Shown: positions 19,496-27,006, counted from the first letter of the stretch. The stretch is 27,006 nt of DNA from Clostridiales bacterium (GCA_019422525.1 JAHZDE010000019.1:1-27006), one strand, 5' to 3'. The notes: a model not told the origin generated them from the sequence alone. Translations and numbers: made by a program.

Positions 19496-20686
19496 TCAGG
19501 CGCCGACAACAGCCGTTGCAGAACCGGCGGCAGTTGCGATATTGCCTTTTGTCGTGTTGACAAGAGCCACGGTAATCACCTGCGAGGCCGCCGTAGTGAA
19601 GGAATCGCCATTCTGCACGGGCGTCCATCCGGAAGTCAATGCTTCGCCATAATCCGGCAAATCCGCCGCTGCCGCAGATTTAGCCACATAGGCCATGCCA
19701 TACGGCGCAGGAGCTAAACCGTTGATGATAGTGTGGGTCGCATCTGCGCCTGCGCTGGTAGTGAATGTAATCGTGCCAAGCGTAGGCAGAGAGGCAATAT
19801 TGGCAAAGATGCCGGGGAGGCGCTGATTCAATGCGAACACATCGTAGTAATACCGCTCATAATAGAGCCACTTGCCTTTTGTGGCCGCCGTGGGCGACGA
19901 CATCATAGACGTTTCATATACCACGGGAGCGGCAATAGCCAGCGGATCAAACATAAGCAGATTGATCTGCTTTGCGCCCGTGCCAGCCGTCCAGCCCAGA
20001 GTAAAGTCATAGTCCGACAGCATCATATCGGAAGGAACCTCCTGGATGACAACGCCGTCCAGCTTGCCCACATTCCGGTCAATGTTCCGGATGCCCGTAT
20101 CCGCTTCAACAAACCGGGTAATTCCCGCCGCTTCCTTCAACAGCTTATACGCATCCGGGGTCATCTTTGCCCGGATACGGTCGCGGGGCACGCGCTGGTT
20201 CACCATATAGGCAAGGTAAGTATCCCAGGTGGCCAGGATATTGTCCGCCGTAAGCGCCGTTGCGTCTACCGACCCAAAATCAGAGGCAGCCAATGCCAGC
20301 TTAGAGGCCGCATAAGCGTCCATTTCCGGCACTTTCTGGAACTCGTTAAAGGTCTTTGTGATGTTTGCAATGTTAACAATCGGATCCTCCCGCATGTCCA
20401 TGGGGTCGACAAGCGTATCCCATTCCCTGTCCATGCGCATAGTCAAAACCTGCTGTTTGGTGTTGAAATTCCGTGTGAAAACACCCGTAATCTGGTCGCG
20501 GTCTACAGCTCTCGCCCCGCTGACTTCCATGCTCTGAACGGCCACAGCGTTGCCGGAAATGGGCTTATATGTGGCACTGTTCGGGCTGCCGTACAAGTCG
20601 GAAAAATACGACCAATACGGATAAGCATTAGCCATCGCTTTGCTATACTCGGTTGCATAGTTTAAATCTAGTTGTGTAAAAGCCAT
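19496..20686 (-). CDS. Major capsid protein with C-terminal surface domain
   Basis: 396 residues. Residues ~1-300 follow an HK97-like capsid pattern: an N-terminal arm, an E-loop region with Gln-Ile-Thr-Gly-Val-Phe-Thr-Arg-Asn-Phe, a spine helix (Met-Asp-Ala-Tyr-Ala-Ala-Ser-Lys-Leu-Ala), and Thr-Pro-Asp-Ala-Tyr-Lys-Leu-Leu-Lys. After ~305 the composition changes to Ala/Thr/Gly-rich strands (Gly-Thr-Ile-Thr-Phe-Thr-Thr-Ser-Ala-Gly-Ala-Asp, later Gly-Asn-Ile-Ala-Thr-Ala-Ala), suggesting a ~90-residue decoration domain on the capsid surface. It follows the scaffold gene by 14 bases. Confidence 0.92.
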   Translation of the reverse strand: MAFTQLDLNYATEYSKAMANAYPYWSYFSDLYGSPNSATYKPISGNAVAVQSMEVSGARAVDRDQITGVFTRNFNTKQQVLTMRMDREWDTLVDPMDMREDPIVNIANITKTFNEFQKVPEMDAYAASKLALAASDFGSVDATALTADNILATWDTYLAYMVNQRVPRDRIRAKMTPDAYKLLKEAAGITRFVEADTGIRNIDRNVGKLDGVVIQEVPSDMMLSDYDFTLGWTAGTGAKQINLLMFDPLAIAAPVVYETSMMSSPTAATKGKWLYYERYYYDVFALNQRLPGIFANIASLPTLGTITFTTSAGADATHTIINGLAPAPYGMAYVAKSAAAADLPDYGEALTSGWTPVQNGDSFTTAASQVITVALVNTTKGNIATAAGSATAVVGA

Positions 20687-20700
20687 TTTTATTCATCCTT

Positions 20701-21189
20701 TCATTTTTTGCTTAGTCCCCACACGTCCTCAAAACTTGTGGGCTTTTGCCCACTGGGCATCTGCCCTTTGACTTGTGCGCCAAATTGCGGGCCGGTTGAT
20801 GCGGGCGGCGGGGTCTGCATGTCAAAATATTCTTCGTACTGTTCCCGGATCGCGTCGAGCTGGTCCGCAGCGGGTTTCCCTTCTTCCAATAGGGAATAGA
20901 CGCTATCAAGAAATTTTTCCTTCACTCCGCTCTTTTTCAGTTCTGCGGATACCTCGATTTTTTTCTTGTAGTTATCATAGTCCTGCTGCAACGCCCTATA
21001 GTCGTCGCTCTCCTTAATGTTCGGTGCGGGAGCGTTTTTCTTCGCATCCGCTACTGCTGCGTCAATCTGCGTCTGTACGTCTGCTTTGGGAACAAAGTCC
21101 GCCATGCTGGTACCATGCAGGGCCATCACCTTTTCCACTTGTTCTTCCGTAAGACCATATGACGACAGCGATCTTCTTGTAAATGCCAT
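20701..21189 (-). CDS. Capsid scaffolding protein (GP20 family)
   Basis: 162 residues. A helical start (Glu-Glu-Gln-Val-Glu-Lys-Val-Met-Ala-Leu-His-Gly) is followed by a central coiled coil (Tyr-Arg-Ala-Leu-Gln-Gln-Asp-Tyr-Asp-Asn-Tyr-Lys-Lys-Lys-Ile), Leu-Lys-Lys-Ser-Gly-Val-Lys, and a Pro/Gln/Gly-rich tail. This is the usual order of Phage_GP20 scaffolds, which guide capsid assembly and then leave. The ATG at 21187-21189 is preferred; an ATG four codons upstream sits too close to the ribosome site. Confidence 0.85.
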   Translation of the reverse strand: MAFTRRSLSSYGLTEEQVEKVMALHGTSMADFVPKADVQTQIDAAVADAKKNAPAPNIKESDDYRALQQDYDNYKKKIEVSAELKKSGVKEKFLDSVYSLLEEGKPAADQLDAIREQYEEYFDMQTPPPASTGPQFGAQVKGQMPSGQKPTSFEDVWGLSKK

Positions 21190-21278
21190 AAACTTATACA
21201 TCCTTTCCTTTAACGCCCAAGAACGACGGGCGGATTGCAGCGCAGTTTAACGCCATACTGCGGGGGCGAAATAGGTAT

Positions 21279-21307
21279 AAAAAAAAGCACCCTGCAAAAC
21301 AAGATGC
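21279..21307 (-). terminator. Terminator ending the three-gene cassette
   Basis: On the minus strand GCATCUUG (21307 to 21300) pairs fully with CAGGGUGC (21294 to 21287) when G-U pairs are allowed, with a five-base loop and eight Us. It lies just after the 39-residue ORF and before the scaffold gene. Confidence 0.75.
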
Positions 21308-21312
21308 TTTTT

Positions 21313-21432
21313 TCAGCGTATTGCCTTCTTTCTCCGGCTGAAGCAGAATGCCCGGCCAAAGATGTTAATTTGCAACCATGCTTCTGCATAGCGAACACCG
21401 TTTTCGGTATATTGGGTAATGTAGTGGTGCAC
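21313..21432 (-). CDS. Small conserved-looking protein, 39 aa
   Basis: A GTG at 21430-21432 six bases after AAGGAGG opens a 39-residue frame. The product reads His-His-Tyr-Ile-Thr-Gln-Tyr-x-Glu-Asn-Gly-x-x-Tyr, then Trp-Leu-Gln-Ile-Asn-Ile-Phe-Gly-Arg-Ala-Phe-Cys-Phe-Ser. I know similar short proteins (W-x-Q-x-N-x-F-G-x-x-x-C-F) from Firmicutes phages and mobile elements; none has a known role. It is the last gene of the terminator-bounded cassette. Confidence 0.68.
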   Translation of the reverse strand: MHHYITQYTENGVRYAEAWLQINIFGRAFCFSRRKKAIR

Positions 21433-21451
21433 GCCAGTCCTCCTTCCCTCC

Positions 21452-21919
21452 TTAGTCATCATCTTCCTCGAAAGAGGATCGGGGGTCTTTTCTGCCAATT
21501 CCCTCCCCCAGCATTCGGGCGATCTTATAATCGGCTTCCTTGTTCCAGTAGTATTCGTACTCTTGCAGCTTATTTTGAACGCTTGCCGGAACTTCTTTTT
21601 CCGCCGCCTGCATCATTCCGGAAATACTACGCATAATCTCCCGGGCAGTGCCAAACGTTTCTTTGCAGTCGCGCGGCTGAATGTCAAGCAGCTCATTCCC
21701 AAACGCTAAGACAGCGTCCTTAATTCCAGGTTCCTCATAGCCCAGCGCCATGCCAACCTCTGTCAGATCGTCGCACTGGTCGGAAATCTGCTCGCCCCAT
21801 TCGTCCAGTTCTTCATGGTTTTCAAACCACGCATTGTCACCCGAGAGATGTCGGTGCAGCGTCCCGAAATTGTGGATTTGGATTTTTAAAAACATAATCA
21901 ACCGTTGAAATTCATTCAT
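21452..21919 (-). CDS. Dps/ferritin-like protein in the head operon
   Basis: 155 residues, mostly helical. The N-terminal half aligns with the Dps ferroxidase region: His35, Asp39, Asp50 and Glu54 have the same spacing (0, +4, +15, +19) as the four Dps iron ligands usually numbered 43, 47, 58 and 62. They lie within His-Glu-x-x-Asp, Asp-Asp-Leu-x-Glu and x-x-Ala-Leu-Gly. The partner histidine of the Dps dimer would be His22 or His24, one residue off the usual spacing, next to a Ser-Gly-Asp-Asn as in the Dps H-W-x-x-x-G-x-N. Residues 60-145 hold two more helices; the end is acidic (Glu-Glu-Asp-Asp-Asp). If functional it would store or oxidise iron or shield DNA. Without a search, a chance likeness remains possible. 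Confidence 0.62.
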   Translation of the reverse strand: MNEFQRLIMFLKIQIHNFGTLHRHLSGDNAWFENHEELDEWGEQISDQCDDLTEVGMALGYEEPGIKDAVLAFGNELLDIQPRDCKETFGTAREIMRSISGMMQAAEKEVPASVQNKLQEYEYYWNKEADYKIARMLGEGIGRKDPRSSFEEDDD

Positions 21920-22064
21920 CCGTTTTCACCTTCTTTCGGGGCGCCCTTTTGGGCTGCGGTTTCGTGTTGATGTGATTTCGATACTCTTCCGCTGTCATTT
22001 GCAGGCCGCACCGTTTGCAGTGTACCCCAAGCGCCGTGCCTATAAATTCATGCTTGCATTCCAT
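21912..22064 (-). CDS. Small Cys/His protein, possible zinc finger, 50 aa
   Basis: The ATG at 22062-22064 follows AAAAGGAG. Cys3-x-His5 near the start and Cys16-x-x-Cys19 could bind one zinc; the C-terminal half is basic and proline-rich (Lys-Pro-Gln-Pro-Lys-Arg-Ala-Pro-Arg-Lys-Lys). Its stop overlaps the start of the Dps-like gene, so they are probably translated together. Role unknown. Confidence 0.7.
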   Translation of the reverse strand: MECKHEFIGTALGVHCKRCGLQMTAEEYRNHINTKPQPKRAPRKKVKTDE

Positions 22065-22090
22065 ACGCTATTACTCCTTTTCTAAAAATC

Positions 22091-22127
22091 AGTATAAAAA
22101 AACCACTCTGCTTATTTTGAGTGGTTT
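22091..22127 (-). terminator. Terminator with an overlapping -10 box at the start of the cassette
   Basis: AAAACCACTC and GAGTGGTTTT (22099-22108, 22119-22128) form a 10-bp stem; the minus-strand U-run is at 22102-22096. Directly after it, TATACT (22096 to 22091) looks like a -10 box for the genes downstream, but the -35 region (TCAAAA) is weak. A terminator followed at once by a promoter is the usual sign of an inserted moron. Confidence 0.65.
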
Positions 22128-22133
22128 TATGGG

Positions 22134-22292
22134 TTATTCCTCAACAATTTGAAATTTCTCCGGAGGGTAAAGGTAATCTTCCCCGGAATCGTCCTGTATC
22201 CGATGCCAGCCGCGTTCAATGCCAAGAACTTCATATATCCTGTTTTTTGTCAGCGTGAGAAACGAGGTTTCCCCCGTCCATTTAACTTTCAT
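22134..22292 (-). CDS. Small SH3-like phage protein, 52 aa
   Basis: The ATG at 22290-22292 overlaps the minor capsid stop (ATGA) and follows GGGAGG. It reads Met-Lys-Val-Lys-Trp-Thr-Gly-Glu-Thr, Leu-Thr-x-Asn-Arg-Ile-Tyr-Glu-Val-Leu-Gly-Ile-Glu, Trp-His-Arg-Ile-Gln-Asp-Asp-Ser-Gly-Glu-Asp-Tyr-Leu-Tyr-Pro-Pro. This is a small all-beta pattern I know from many Firmicutes phages, unnamed in function. It ends just before the terminator at 22096-22127. Confidence 0.75.
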   Translation of the reverse strand: MKVKWTGETSFLTLTKNRIYEVLGIERGWHRIQDDSGEDYLYPPEKFQIVEE

Positions 22293-23557
22293 CCTCCCGC
22301 CTCTTTATCTTGAGTTTCCCGCTTGGAAAGAGCTGAACGAGAACGCCCGGATACATCTTTATTATACTCGAAAACCTGCGTCCGATCAAGCCGTTTGGTG
22401 CGTCCCGTGCGCTTGCAGAATGCGTTATATTCCGCCTGTTTCTGCTTGATTTTTGCCGCCTCATTGGAAAACCCTTCTTCATCCCCGGCGGCGTCCAGCA
22501 TGGCCGCCTTTTGCTTGGCATATCGGATTTCCCGTTCCAGCCGCCGCTGTTCCTGGGATTCAGCATAGACTTTATCGTTCTCTTCCTTGTTCTGTTCGGC
22601 GCGGTCTCTGGGAATGGATACGCCCGGAATCATCGTAATGGGATGGTGCCCGCAGTTAATGCCGAAAAGACCCGCGGGTTCCCCATAGCTGGTGGAGGAT
22701 ATCGGCCTGTATCGATGCCGCTTCCCTTCGCCGTCGGTGAAGGTTCCGCTGGTATTATTCCATGAAAAATATTTTCCCTGGTATGGATAACATAAGGGGC
22801 GCGCTCCGCTATGCCGGGACACCCGGAATATTTCCACGCCATAATCTTCCTGCCGCAGTTTGACCGCCTCCACCGCCGTATTATGGACGGTTGTTCGGAT
22901 ATCCATATTCACATAGGCTTCGGGCGACCACTTTCGCCCGGCCTTATCATAAAAGCCCGTGATCCCCTCTTTATGAATCTGCCCCAGGGCTTTCCGCAGG
23001 GCTTCGCTGCGGCTTACAGCGCCCGCAGCTACTTCGCCCGCCGCCAGATTCAGGGCTTCCTGCGCGCTCTGCATTTGGCGCTCTATGTTGATCGTGTTTA
23101 CAATAAGTTTCCGATACTGCGCCAGCGTACTTTCCAGCATGGTTGTGTTTACCAGATTGAGCTTGTTTGCCGCCTGTTCTTCATATGCCGACAATGCCTG
23201 CACAATGCTTCTGCTCGCCAGAACCTCGGATGCTTCGGGGGCTGAAACTGCACCGCGGGAAACACCTTTTTTCAGTTCTGGTTCCACGTCTGCCAACGCT
23301 CCGGCAGCAGCGCCTTCCAACGCTTCCCGGATCAGCTCCGGGTTTTGTCCGGTAAGCTCCGCAATAATATCTATGCTTTCCTGCGTAAGCCGTCCCATCT
23401 CTGCCAGCTTCCAGATTTCCCATTGCTGGGAGGACAGCTTTTCGCCGCCCTCCAGATGCTTTGCAATATTGACAAGCAGCGCATCCACTATGTTGCTATA
23501 TACCTGCTCAATGGGTTCGGACAGCTTCAAAATGTCCGATGGTGTAAGCCTTGCCAT
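22289..23557 (-). CDS. Phage minor capsid protein 2 family (MuF-like position)
   Basis: 422 residues. A helical N-terminal half is followed by the conserved Ile-Arg-Thr-Thr-Val-His-Asn-Thr-Ala region at ~223 and Val-Ser-Arg-His-Ser-Gly-Ala-Arg-Pro-x-Cys-Tyr-Pro-Tyr-Gln-Gly-Lys-Tyr-Phe-Ser. A Gly-Ile-Asn-Cys-Gly-His-His motif and a charged, Gln/Lys-rich tail then complete the Phage_min_cap2 pattern. It probably sits inside the head next to the portal, whose gene is directly upstream with a one-base overlap. Confidence 0.9.
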   Translation of the reverse strand: MARLTPSDILKLSEPIEQVYSNIVDALLVNIAKHLEGGEKLSSQQWEIWKLAEMGRLTQESIDIIAELTGQNPELIREALEGAAAGALADVEPELKKGVSRGAVSAPEASEVLASRSIVQALSAYEEQAANKLNLVNTTMLESTLAQYRKLIVNTINIERQMQSAQEALNLAAGEVAAGAVSRSEALRKALGQIHKEGITGFYDKAGRKWSPEAYVNMDIRTTVHNTAVEAVKLRQEDYGVEIFRVSRHSGARPLCYPYQGKYFSWNNTSGTFTDGEGKRHRYRPISSTSYGEPAGLFGINCGHHPITMIPGVSIPRDRAEQNKEENDKVYAESQEQRRLEREIRYAKQKAAMLDAAGDEEGFSNEAAKIKQKQAEYNAFCKRTGRTKRLDRTQVFEYNKDVSGRSRSALSKRETQDKEAGG

Positions 23558-25230
23558 TAGCTTTCATCCTCTGCCGCTTCTTCCTCTTCTTCCCTGGCTT
23601 CGGGTTCTGCGTTGGGATTCGTTCCGCCCTCTATGGCGTTGTTTTCCATCATGTCAAAAGCTGAAACTGTAACCTGGCTTTCCTTGGCGATCTCCTGCAA
23701 CTCCGCTGCTGCCTCGTCCTCCGTGTATCCCAGCTTATCCACCATGAATTTTTTCTTGCTCATCAGGCCGTTTGTCACCAGCAAAATGCCCTCGTTTACA
23801 TTCGTCTGCCGGTCCTGCAAAATAGAATCATCAAAAACGACCTTCGTTTCCCATCCCTGTTCTGCAAGTTTCCGTATGCTGTAGCCATCCCACTGCATAT
23901 CATAAAGGCTTGCCACCTGGATAATGCCGTCGATGATCTTCGCAATCGCCATCTTTACCTGTAATTGCTGGGCTTTGATGGTCTTGTAGGTCTTTGAATT
24001 TTCGCTTATCACCTCGGTCGCGGTCTTTAGGCCCTGCGCCCGGTCAAAGGTGAATGTCCCGGCGGAAAAGCCCACCTGCAAGCATAGAGTGGACAAAAAC
24101 GCGTTGATCGCCGCCTCATGTTCATCCACACGCAGCTCAACAGAATTATCCTGTATTTTAAGTTCGTCCGTGTTGTCGGTATTTAGTGCCTCATATGCCT
24201 CATTTGTGGCGTCAAAATACCGCCGCATTTCTCCCGTTACAGGATCGACCACCGTCTCTATACATTGGGCCGGAACAATGATCCTCTTTTTCCCGAGCCG
24301 GAACTCCCGAATAAAACTGTCGTAACAAATATCGAGGGCTTTCAGCGTCGAAAGGGCATTGGCATAGATGCTCACGCCCAACGGGCTGTTGTCGTCAATG
24401 TTGTTTGCTGCTGCCGTCCGGTAATAAGCAAAAAGAGATGTTGTAAGACCCTGTAATTCTGTCTGCGGGTTTAGGAAGGGATATACTTCTTCCAGCGGAT
24501 ACCGGAATCCTAAAATATCCTGGGATTCGATTTGACCTGTACCCCGCTCTTTCATCTCCGACCGGAAAAGCTCGTTGCTGATCCAGTATGTGAGGCCATC
24601 CCATTTGTGCCACTCCAGGCGCGTATAATAGTAGCCGTCTTTTGCTTCGCGGCTTATGAATACACCGTCCGTCACCTGCGCATTATCCCACGCCGTAGGA
24701 ACAAACTGATCCGCCATGCAGAACCCCAACCGGATGCCGCCCGTCCCCGGAATGATATTCCCTTCGCTGTCGCGCCGTTCTTCATACCAGGTCTTGATCG
24801 CGCCGCCGCCCAGTGCGAGCACCTGCTCGATATGTTCCTGCATTTTGGTCCAGAATCCATTCTTGACCAGCACATCATGGACAAACTCTTCCAACGGCTG
24901 AAATTCGTCCTCTCCCTGGGAAACATGCACCTCGCACTGCTCCGACCACACAAGCCCTGCCAGTTCGGCACTGATCGCCTTTGGAATATCCATCCGGTCC
25001 ATATCGCGTTTGGCGCGCGGGTTTTCAATCGTTGGCGCAAGAATGCGATGCCACGGAGAATAAAACCCCTTATATAGATACTTCCATATAAAAATCCCAA
25101 AATAATAAAACTGATTGAAGGACGGAACCCCGCCCAGCTCAAATATATCTTTAAATTCTTTGGAAAGCCCTGTTTCTGCCCCTGTTCTCTGCATCCAGCT
25201 TTTCACCTTCTCTCGGATTTTTTCCAGCAT
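23557..25230 (-). CDS. Portal protein (A118/SPP1 Gp6 type)
   Basis: 557 residues, the normal length for this family. Typical stretches are Trp-Lys-Tyr-Leu-Tyr-Lys-Gly-Phe-Tyr (near 50), Glu-Leu-Ala-Gly-Leu-Val-Trp-Ser-Glu at ~88, Leu-Ala-Leu-Gly-Gly-Gly-Ala at ~137 and a C-terminal Glu-rich tail. The protein forms the DNA entry ring at one capsid vertex. The order terminase-portal-minor capsid supports it. The ATG at 25228-25230 has a modest GGGATGGTG site. Confidence 0.93.
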   Translation of the reverse strand: MLEKIREKVKSWMQRTGAETGLSKEFKDIFELGGVPSFNQFYYFGIFIWKYLYKGFYSPWHRILAPTIENPRAKRDMDRMDIPKAISAELAGLVWSEQCEVHVSQGEDEFQPLEEFVHDVLVKNGFWTKMQEHIEQVLALGGGAIKTWYEERRDSEGNIIPGTGGIRLGFCMADQFVPTAWDNAQVTDGVFISREAKDGYYYTRLEWHKWDGLTYWISNELFRSEMKERGTGQIESQDILGFRYPLEEVYPFLNPQTELQGLTTSLFAYYRTAAANNIDDNSPLGVSIYANALSTLKALDICYDSFIREFRLGKKRIIVPAQCIETVVDPVTGEMRRYFDATNEAYEALNTDNTDELKIQDNSVELRVDEHEAAINAFLSTLCLQVGFSAGTFTFDRAQGLKTATEVISENSKTYKTIKAQQLQVKMAIAKIIDGIIQVASLYDMQWDGYSIRKLAEQGWETKVVFDDSILQDRQTNVNEGILLVTNGLMSKKKFMVDKLGYTEDEAAAELQEIAKESQVTVSAFDMMENNAIEGGTNPNAEPEAREEEEEAAEDES

Positions 25231-25242
25231 TTTTCACCATCC

Positions 25243-26529
25243 CTATATCCGCAGCATTTGCCGCATATACGGTTCCACCGCGTACTCCTGCGCGTCTAAA
25301 CTATCCACGTTGTATGTCCCGTCATCCAGGCGCACATCTTCCGTGATGTGCTTTGCGTCCCACACTGCCGTTTGAAACGCTTCCAGCGTATGTCTGCATT
25401 CTGCCAGAATCTTGTGCCGCCCCTGGGCCTGCATCCGGCAGAAAAACCGAATCCGCTCGTTAATCTCGCCTTTTCGTGCGTTTCTTATACTCAGACCCAC
25501 CCCGGCACGAGCACACGCCGTGCGCAGCCCTTGGATCAGTGTTTGTTCCGCGCTGTCACAATACACCCCGGCGATTGTGCAGATGCTCATGCACTCTCTG
25601 GCAAATGAAATAAAATCCCGCTCAAGCTCGGCGGGTGACATGATTCCCTTTTTATAGTACTCATTCAGCGTGACGATTTCTTGCAGCCCTTGCGTGAATC
25701 CCGTGCAGTTAAACGCTGTTGCAGAACCGTTGCCGCCAAAGTCAACGCCGATTGTTGCAAACATCACGGGCGGCGGAGACTGCACTACATAACTTTGTGG
25801 ATGATCCACAAGACTTGTGTATATGGCCCCCTCAGCCACACACCGCTCCCCCAGAATGTCCCTTCGATACCATACGGAACCCGGTATGTATTGCAGCTCG
25901 ATTTCCCTCAGCCGCTTTTCCGTGATCGTGCTGTTATCCCGGATTGTGAAGTGCTGATAGTTGTACTGTTCTCCAAGCTGCGTGGAAAACAGGTCGATAT
26001 ATTTTTCATATATCGGATGATTAGGCGCGCTTGGGTTCAAGTCCCAGAACACCCGCCGCACCTTTGCGGCGAGTTGGCGGTTGAACGCCTCCTTAATCGT
26101 ATCCTCATGGTGCAGGTTTATTTCCGTAGCAATCCACATGCCATAGGAATTTCCGCGAATCTTTTTAAAGCTGTCCGCCTTTGCAGCTCCCGCGAAAATC
26201 ACAACGTATTCTTTTTTATGGGACGTAATAACCAACGCTTCATTTCCGCGGTATTTTGTCCACCGGCACCTGCCGCGGAATATATGCTCAAGGCCCAGGC
26301 CGTTGCTGTCCCCGATGTTGAGCTTTGCATTCGCCGCCGTGCTTCCCGTGGCAAGATGTATGCGATCCGGCACCCCTTTGTCAATCATGTAAGCAAATGC
26401 CGCAATATTGTCCACTGTTTTGCCTGCTCTTACGGCTCCTTCGGCCACGGATATCGTGGCCCGTATCGCCCGGCGGATATATGCCTGGTGCTTCTCACCA
26501 AACGCCGGGTTAATTCTCTGCGTCTTCAT
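25243..26529 (-). CDS. terL: Terminase large subunit
   Basis: 428 residues. ATPase: Walker A Glu-Gly-Ala-Val-Arg-Ala-Gly-Lys37-Thr at 30-38 and Walker B with Met-Trp-Ile-Ala-Thr-Glu136. Nuclease (RNase H-like): Gly-Val-Asp263-Phe-Gly-Gly and Tyr-Cys-Asp325-Ser, with later Asp residues near the end. All key residues are present, so it should package DNA. It overlaps the small subunit gene by 20 bases. The type of end it makes (cos or headful) cannot be read from the motifs. Confidence 0.95.
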   Translation of the reverse strand: MKTQRINPAFGEKHQAYIRRAIRATISVAEGAVRAGKTVDNIAAFAYMIDKGVPDRIHLATGSTAANAKLNIGDSNGLGLEHIFRGRCRWTKYRGNEALVITSHKKEYVVIFAGAAKADSFKKIRGNSYGMWIATEINLHHEDTIKEAFNRQLAAKVRRVFWDLNPSAPNHPIYEKYIDLFSTQLGEQYNYQHFTIRDNSTITEKRLREIELQYIPGSVWYRRDILGERCVAEGAIYTSLVDHPQSYVVQSPPPVMFATIGVDFGGNGSATAFNCTGFTQGLQEIVTLNEYYKKGIMSPAELERDFISFARECMSICTIAGVYCDSAEQTLIQGLRTACARAGVGLSIRNARKGEINERIRFFCRMQAQGRHKILAECRHTLEAFQTAVWDAKHITEDVRLDDGTYNVDSLDAQEYAVEPYMRQMLRI

Positions 26530-26863
26530 TTAATCCCGCCGCCTCAAAGAATGCCGCTGCATCCTCTGTCTCAACAGTTTCTTCGGGTTCTTCCTTCTGT
26601 CCCAGATAGTTTCTCCCCAGCCATATCGCCATGGCCGCGTTCTTCTCTGCAAGCCTCCATTGATGCCGCCGGAGAGATATTTTCCCCAATCCGCGCTTTT
26701 GTCGGAAAACTTCGGAGAATCCCGCCTTATACGTCCTTTTGCACCAACCTTCCAATGTCTTGTCTGTCACATCGAAAAAACCGCATATTTCTTCTTTTGT
26801 GCATTGCAAGCCGCAAAGGCCTTCAAACGCTTTTTGATCTATCTCTTTTCTTGGCCTCGGCAT
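26510..26863 (-). CDS. terS: Terminase small subunit
   Basis: 117 residues with a N-terminal helix-turn-helix (Phe-Glu-Gly-Leu-Cys-Gly-Leu-Gln-Cys-Thr-Lys-Glu-Glu-Ile-Cys-Gly-Phe-Phe-Asp-Val, then Thr-Leu-Glu-Gly-Trp-Cys-Lys) and a helical middle (Ala-Met-Ala-Ile-Trp-Leu-Gly-Arg-Asn-Tyr-Leu-Gly-Gln). The Trp-Leu-Gly-x-x-x-Leu-Gly-Gln segment is common in small terminases. It would recognise the packaging site. Its position before the large subunit confirms the call. Confidence 0.88.
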   Translation of the reverse strand: MPRPRKEIDQKAFEGLCGLQCTKEEICGFFDVTDKTLEGWCKRTYKAGFSEVFRQKRGLGKISLRRHQWRLAEKNAAMAIWLGRNYLGQKEEPEETVETEDAAAFFEAAGLNEDAEN

Positions 26864-26911
26864 AAAACCGCCCCTCTCCTTTCTTATCCTCCCAGCATGG
26901 CAATCCGGCTT

Positions 26912-27006
26912 TCACTTATATTCCTTCCCCGTCTGCATATCCGTGAGGACGATCCGTTCCTCGATTCTGTATCCTGCCATCTTTGCCAGCCGGTGAACCA
27001 TGCTGA
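26912..27006 (-). CDS. Small phage protein, C-terminal part (runs off the right edge)
   Basis: The last 30 codons of a frame entering from the right end in TGA at 26912-26914. The visible part reads Leu-Ala-Lys-Met-Ala-Gly-Tyr-Arg-Ile-Glu-Glu-Arg-Ile-Val-Leu-Thr-Asp, then Thr-Gly-Lys-Glu-Tyr. An ATG at 26999-27001 could be the start, or the gene is longer. Short proteins with Glu-Glu-Arg-Ile-Val-Leu often occur before the terminase genes in such phages. The 48 bases between it and the small terminase hold only the ribosome site. Confidence 0.55.
   Translation of the reverse strand, partial: SMVHRLAKMAGYRIEERIVLTDMQTGKEYK

Noticed and set aside
19485..19628. N-terminal extension of the head-tail connector
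   Set aside because: The extra 48 codons overlap the capsid 3' end, are Arg/Cys-rich without pattern, and a good ribosome site precedes the internal ATG at 19484.
22282..23672. Several plus- and minus-strand frames overlapping minor capsid 2
   Set aside because: They lack ribosome sites and family patterns and lie inside a well-supported gene.

Overview
The window is phage DNA from a temperate, long-tailed (siphovirus-type) phage of a Gram-positive host, most likely a gut Clostridia/Firmicutes bacterium. The evidence is strong AGGAGG ribosome sites, a portal and minor-capsid set of the A118/Gp6 type, an LC3-type holin, an XkdX-like protein, an NlpC/P60-type endolysin with SH3 and peptidoglycan-binding repeats, and an attachment core that looks like the 3' end of a Firmicutes tmRNA (or alanine tRNA) gene. 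Base composition is moderate, with a clearly AT-richer stretch at about 4.3-6.4 kb (repressor and nuclease).

Layout. 1-3920 (minus strand) is the early region: a Cro-like regulator, small unknown genes, a hexapeptide-repeat protein, a RecB/Cas4-like nuclease, a DUF1071/Sak3-type annealing protein and the start of an HNH-like gene that leaves the window. 3921-4351 is a dense genetic switch. It holds a strong leftward promoter with a repressor-type operator in its spacer, a convincing rightward promoter and terminator that would make a ~170-nt RNA antisense to a 29-codon leader ORF, and several palindromes. 4352-7691 (plus strand) is the lysogeny module: S24-type repressor, a DUF4041 + GIY-YIG nuclease (SNIPE-like defence family) and a tyrosine integrase. 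7692-7999 is the non-coding attP region. 8000-26914 (minus strand) is the late region read from right to left: terminase small and large subunits, portal, minor capsid, a terminator-bounded three-gene cassette with a Dps-like protein, scaffold, major capsid, connector genes, major tail protein, tail chaperones, tape measure, tail hub, tail fibres, XkdX-like protein, endolysin, holin, accessory membrane protein, then an orphan Panacea-domain gene.

The integrase and lysis modules meet across an attP-like site with no host DNA and no complete tRNA/tmRNA gene. The sequence therefore represents a circular or excised phage genome (or the junction of tandem prophages), not a simple integrated prophage end. 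On a circular map early and late genes all run leftward from the switch: early region, then unseen replication genes beyond position 1, then terminase through lysis, ending at attP. The oppositely oriented block repressor-nuclease-integrase is what a lysogen would express.

Most unusual items: the antisense RNA/leader-peptide arrangement in the switch; the Dps-like protein in the head operon with its ferroxidase ligands apparently intact; a SNIPE-like nuclease without an obvious membrane anchor; a left-handed-beta-helix-like Cys/Phe hexapeptide protein with a recent 216-bp internal duplication; and a tail-hub gene whose N-terminus has no ATG, GTG or TTG start.
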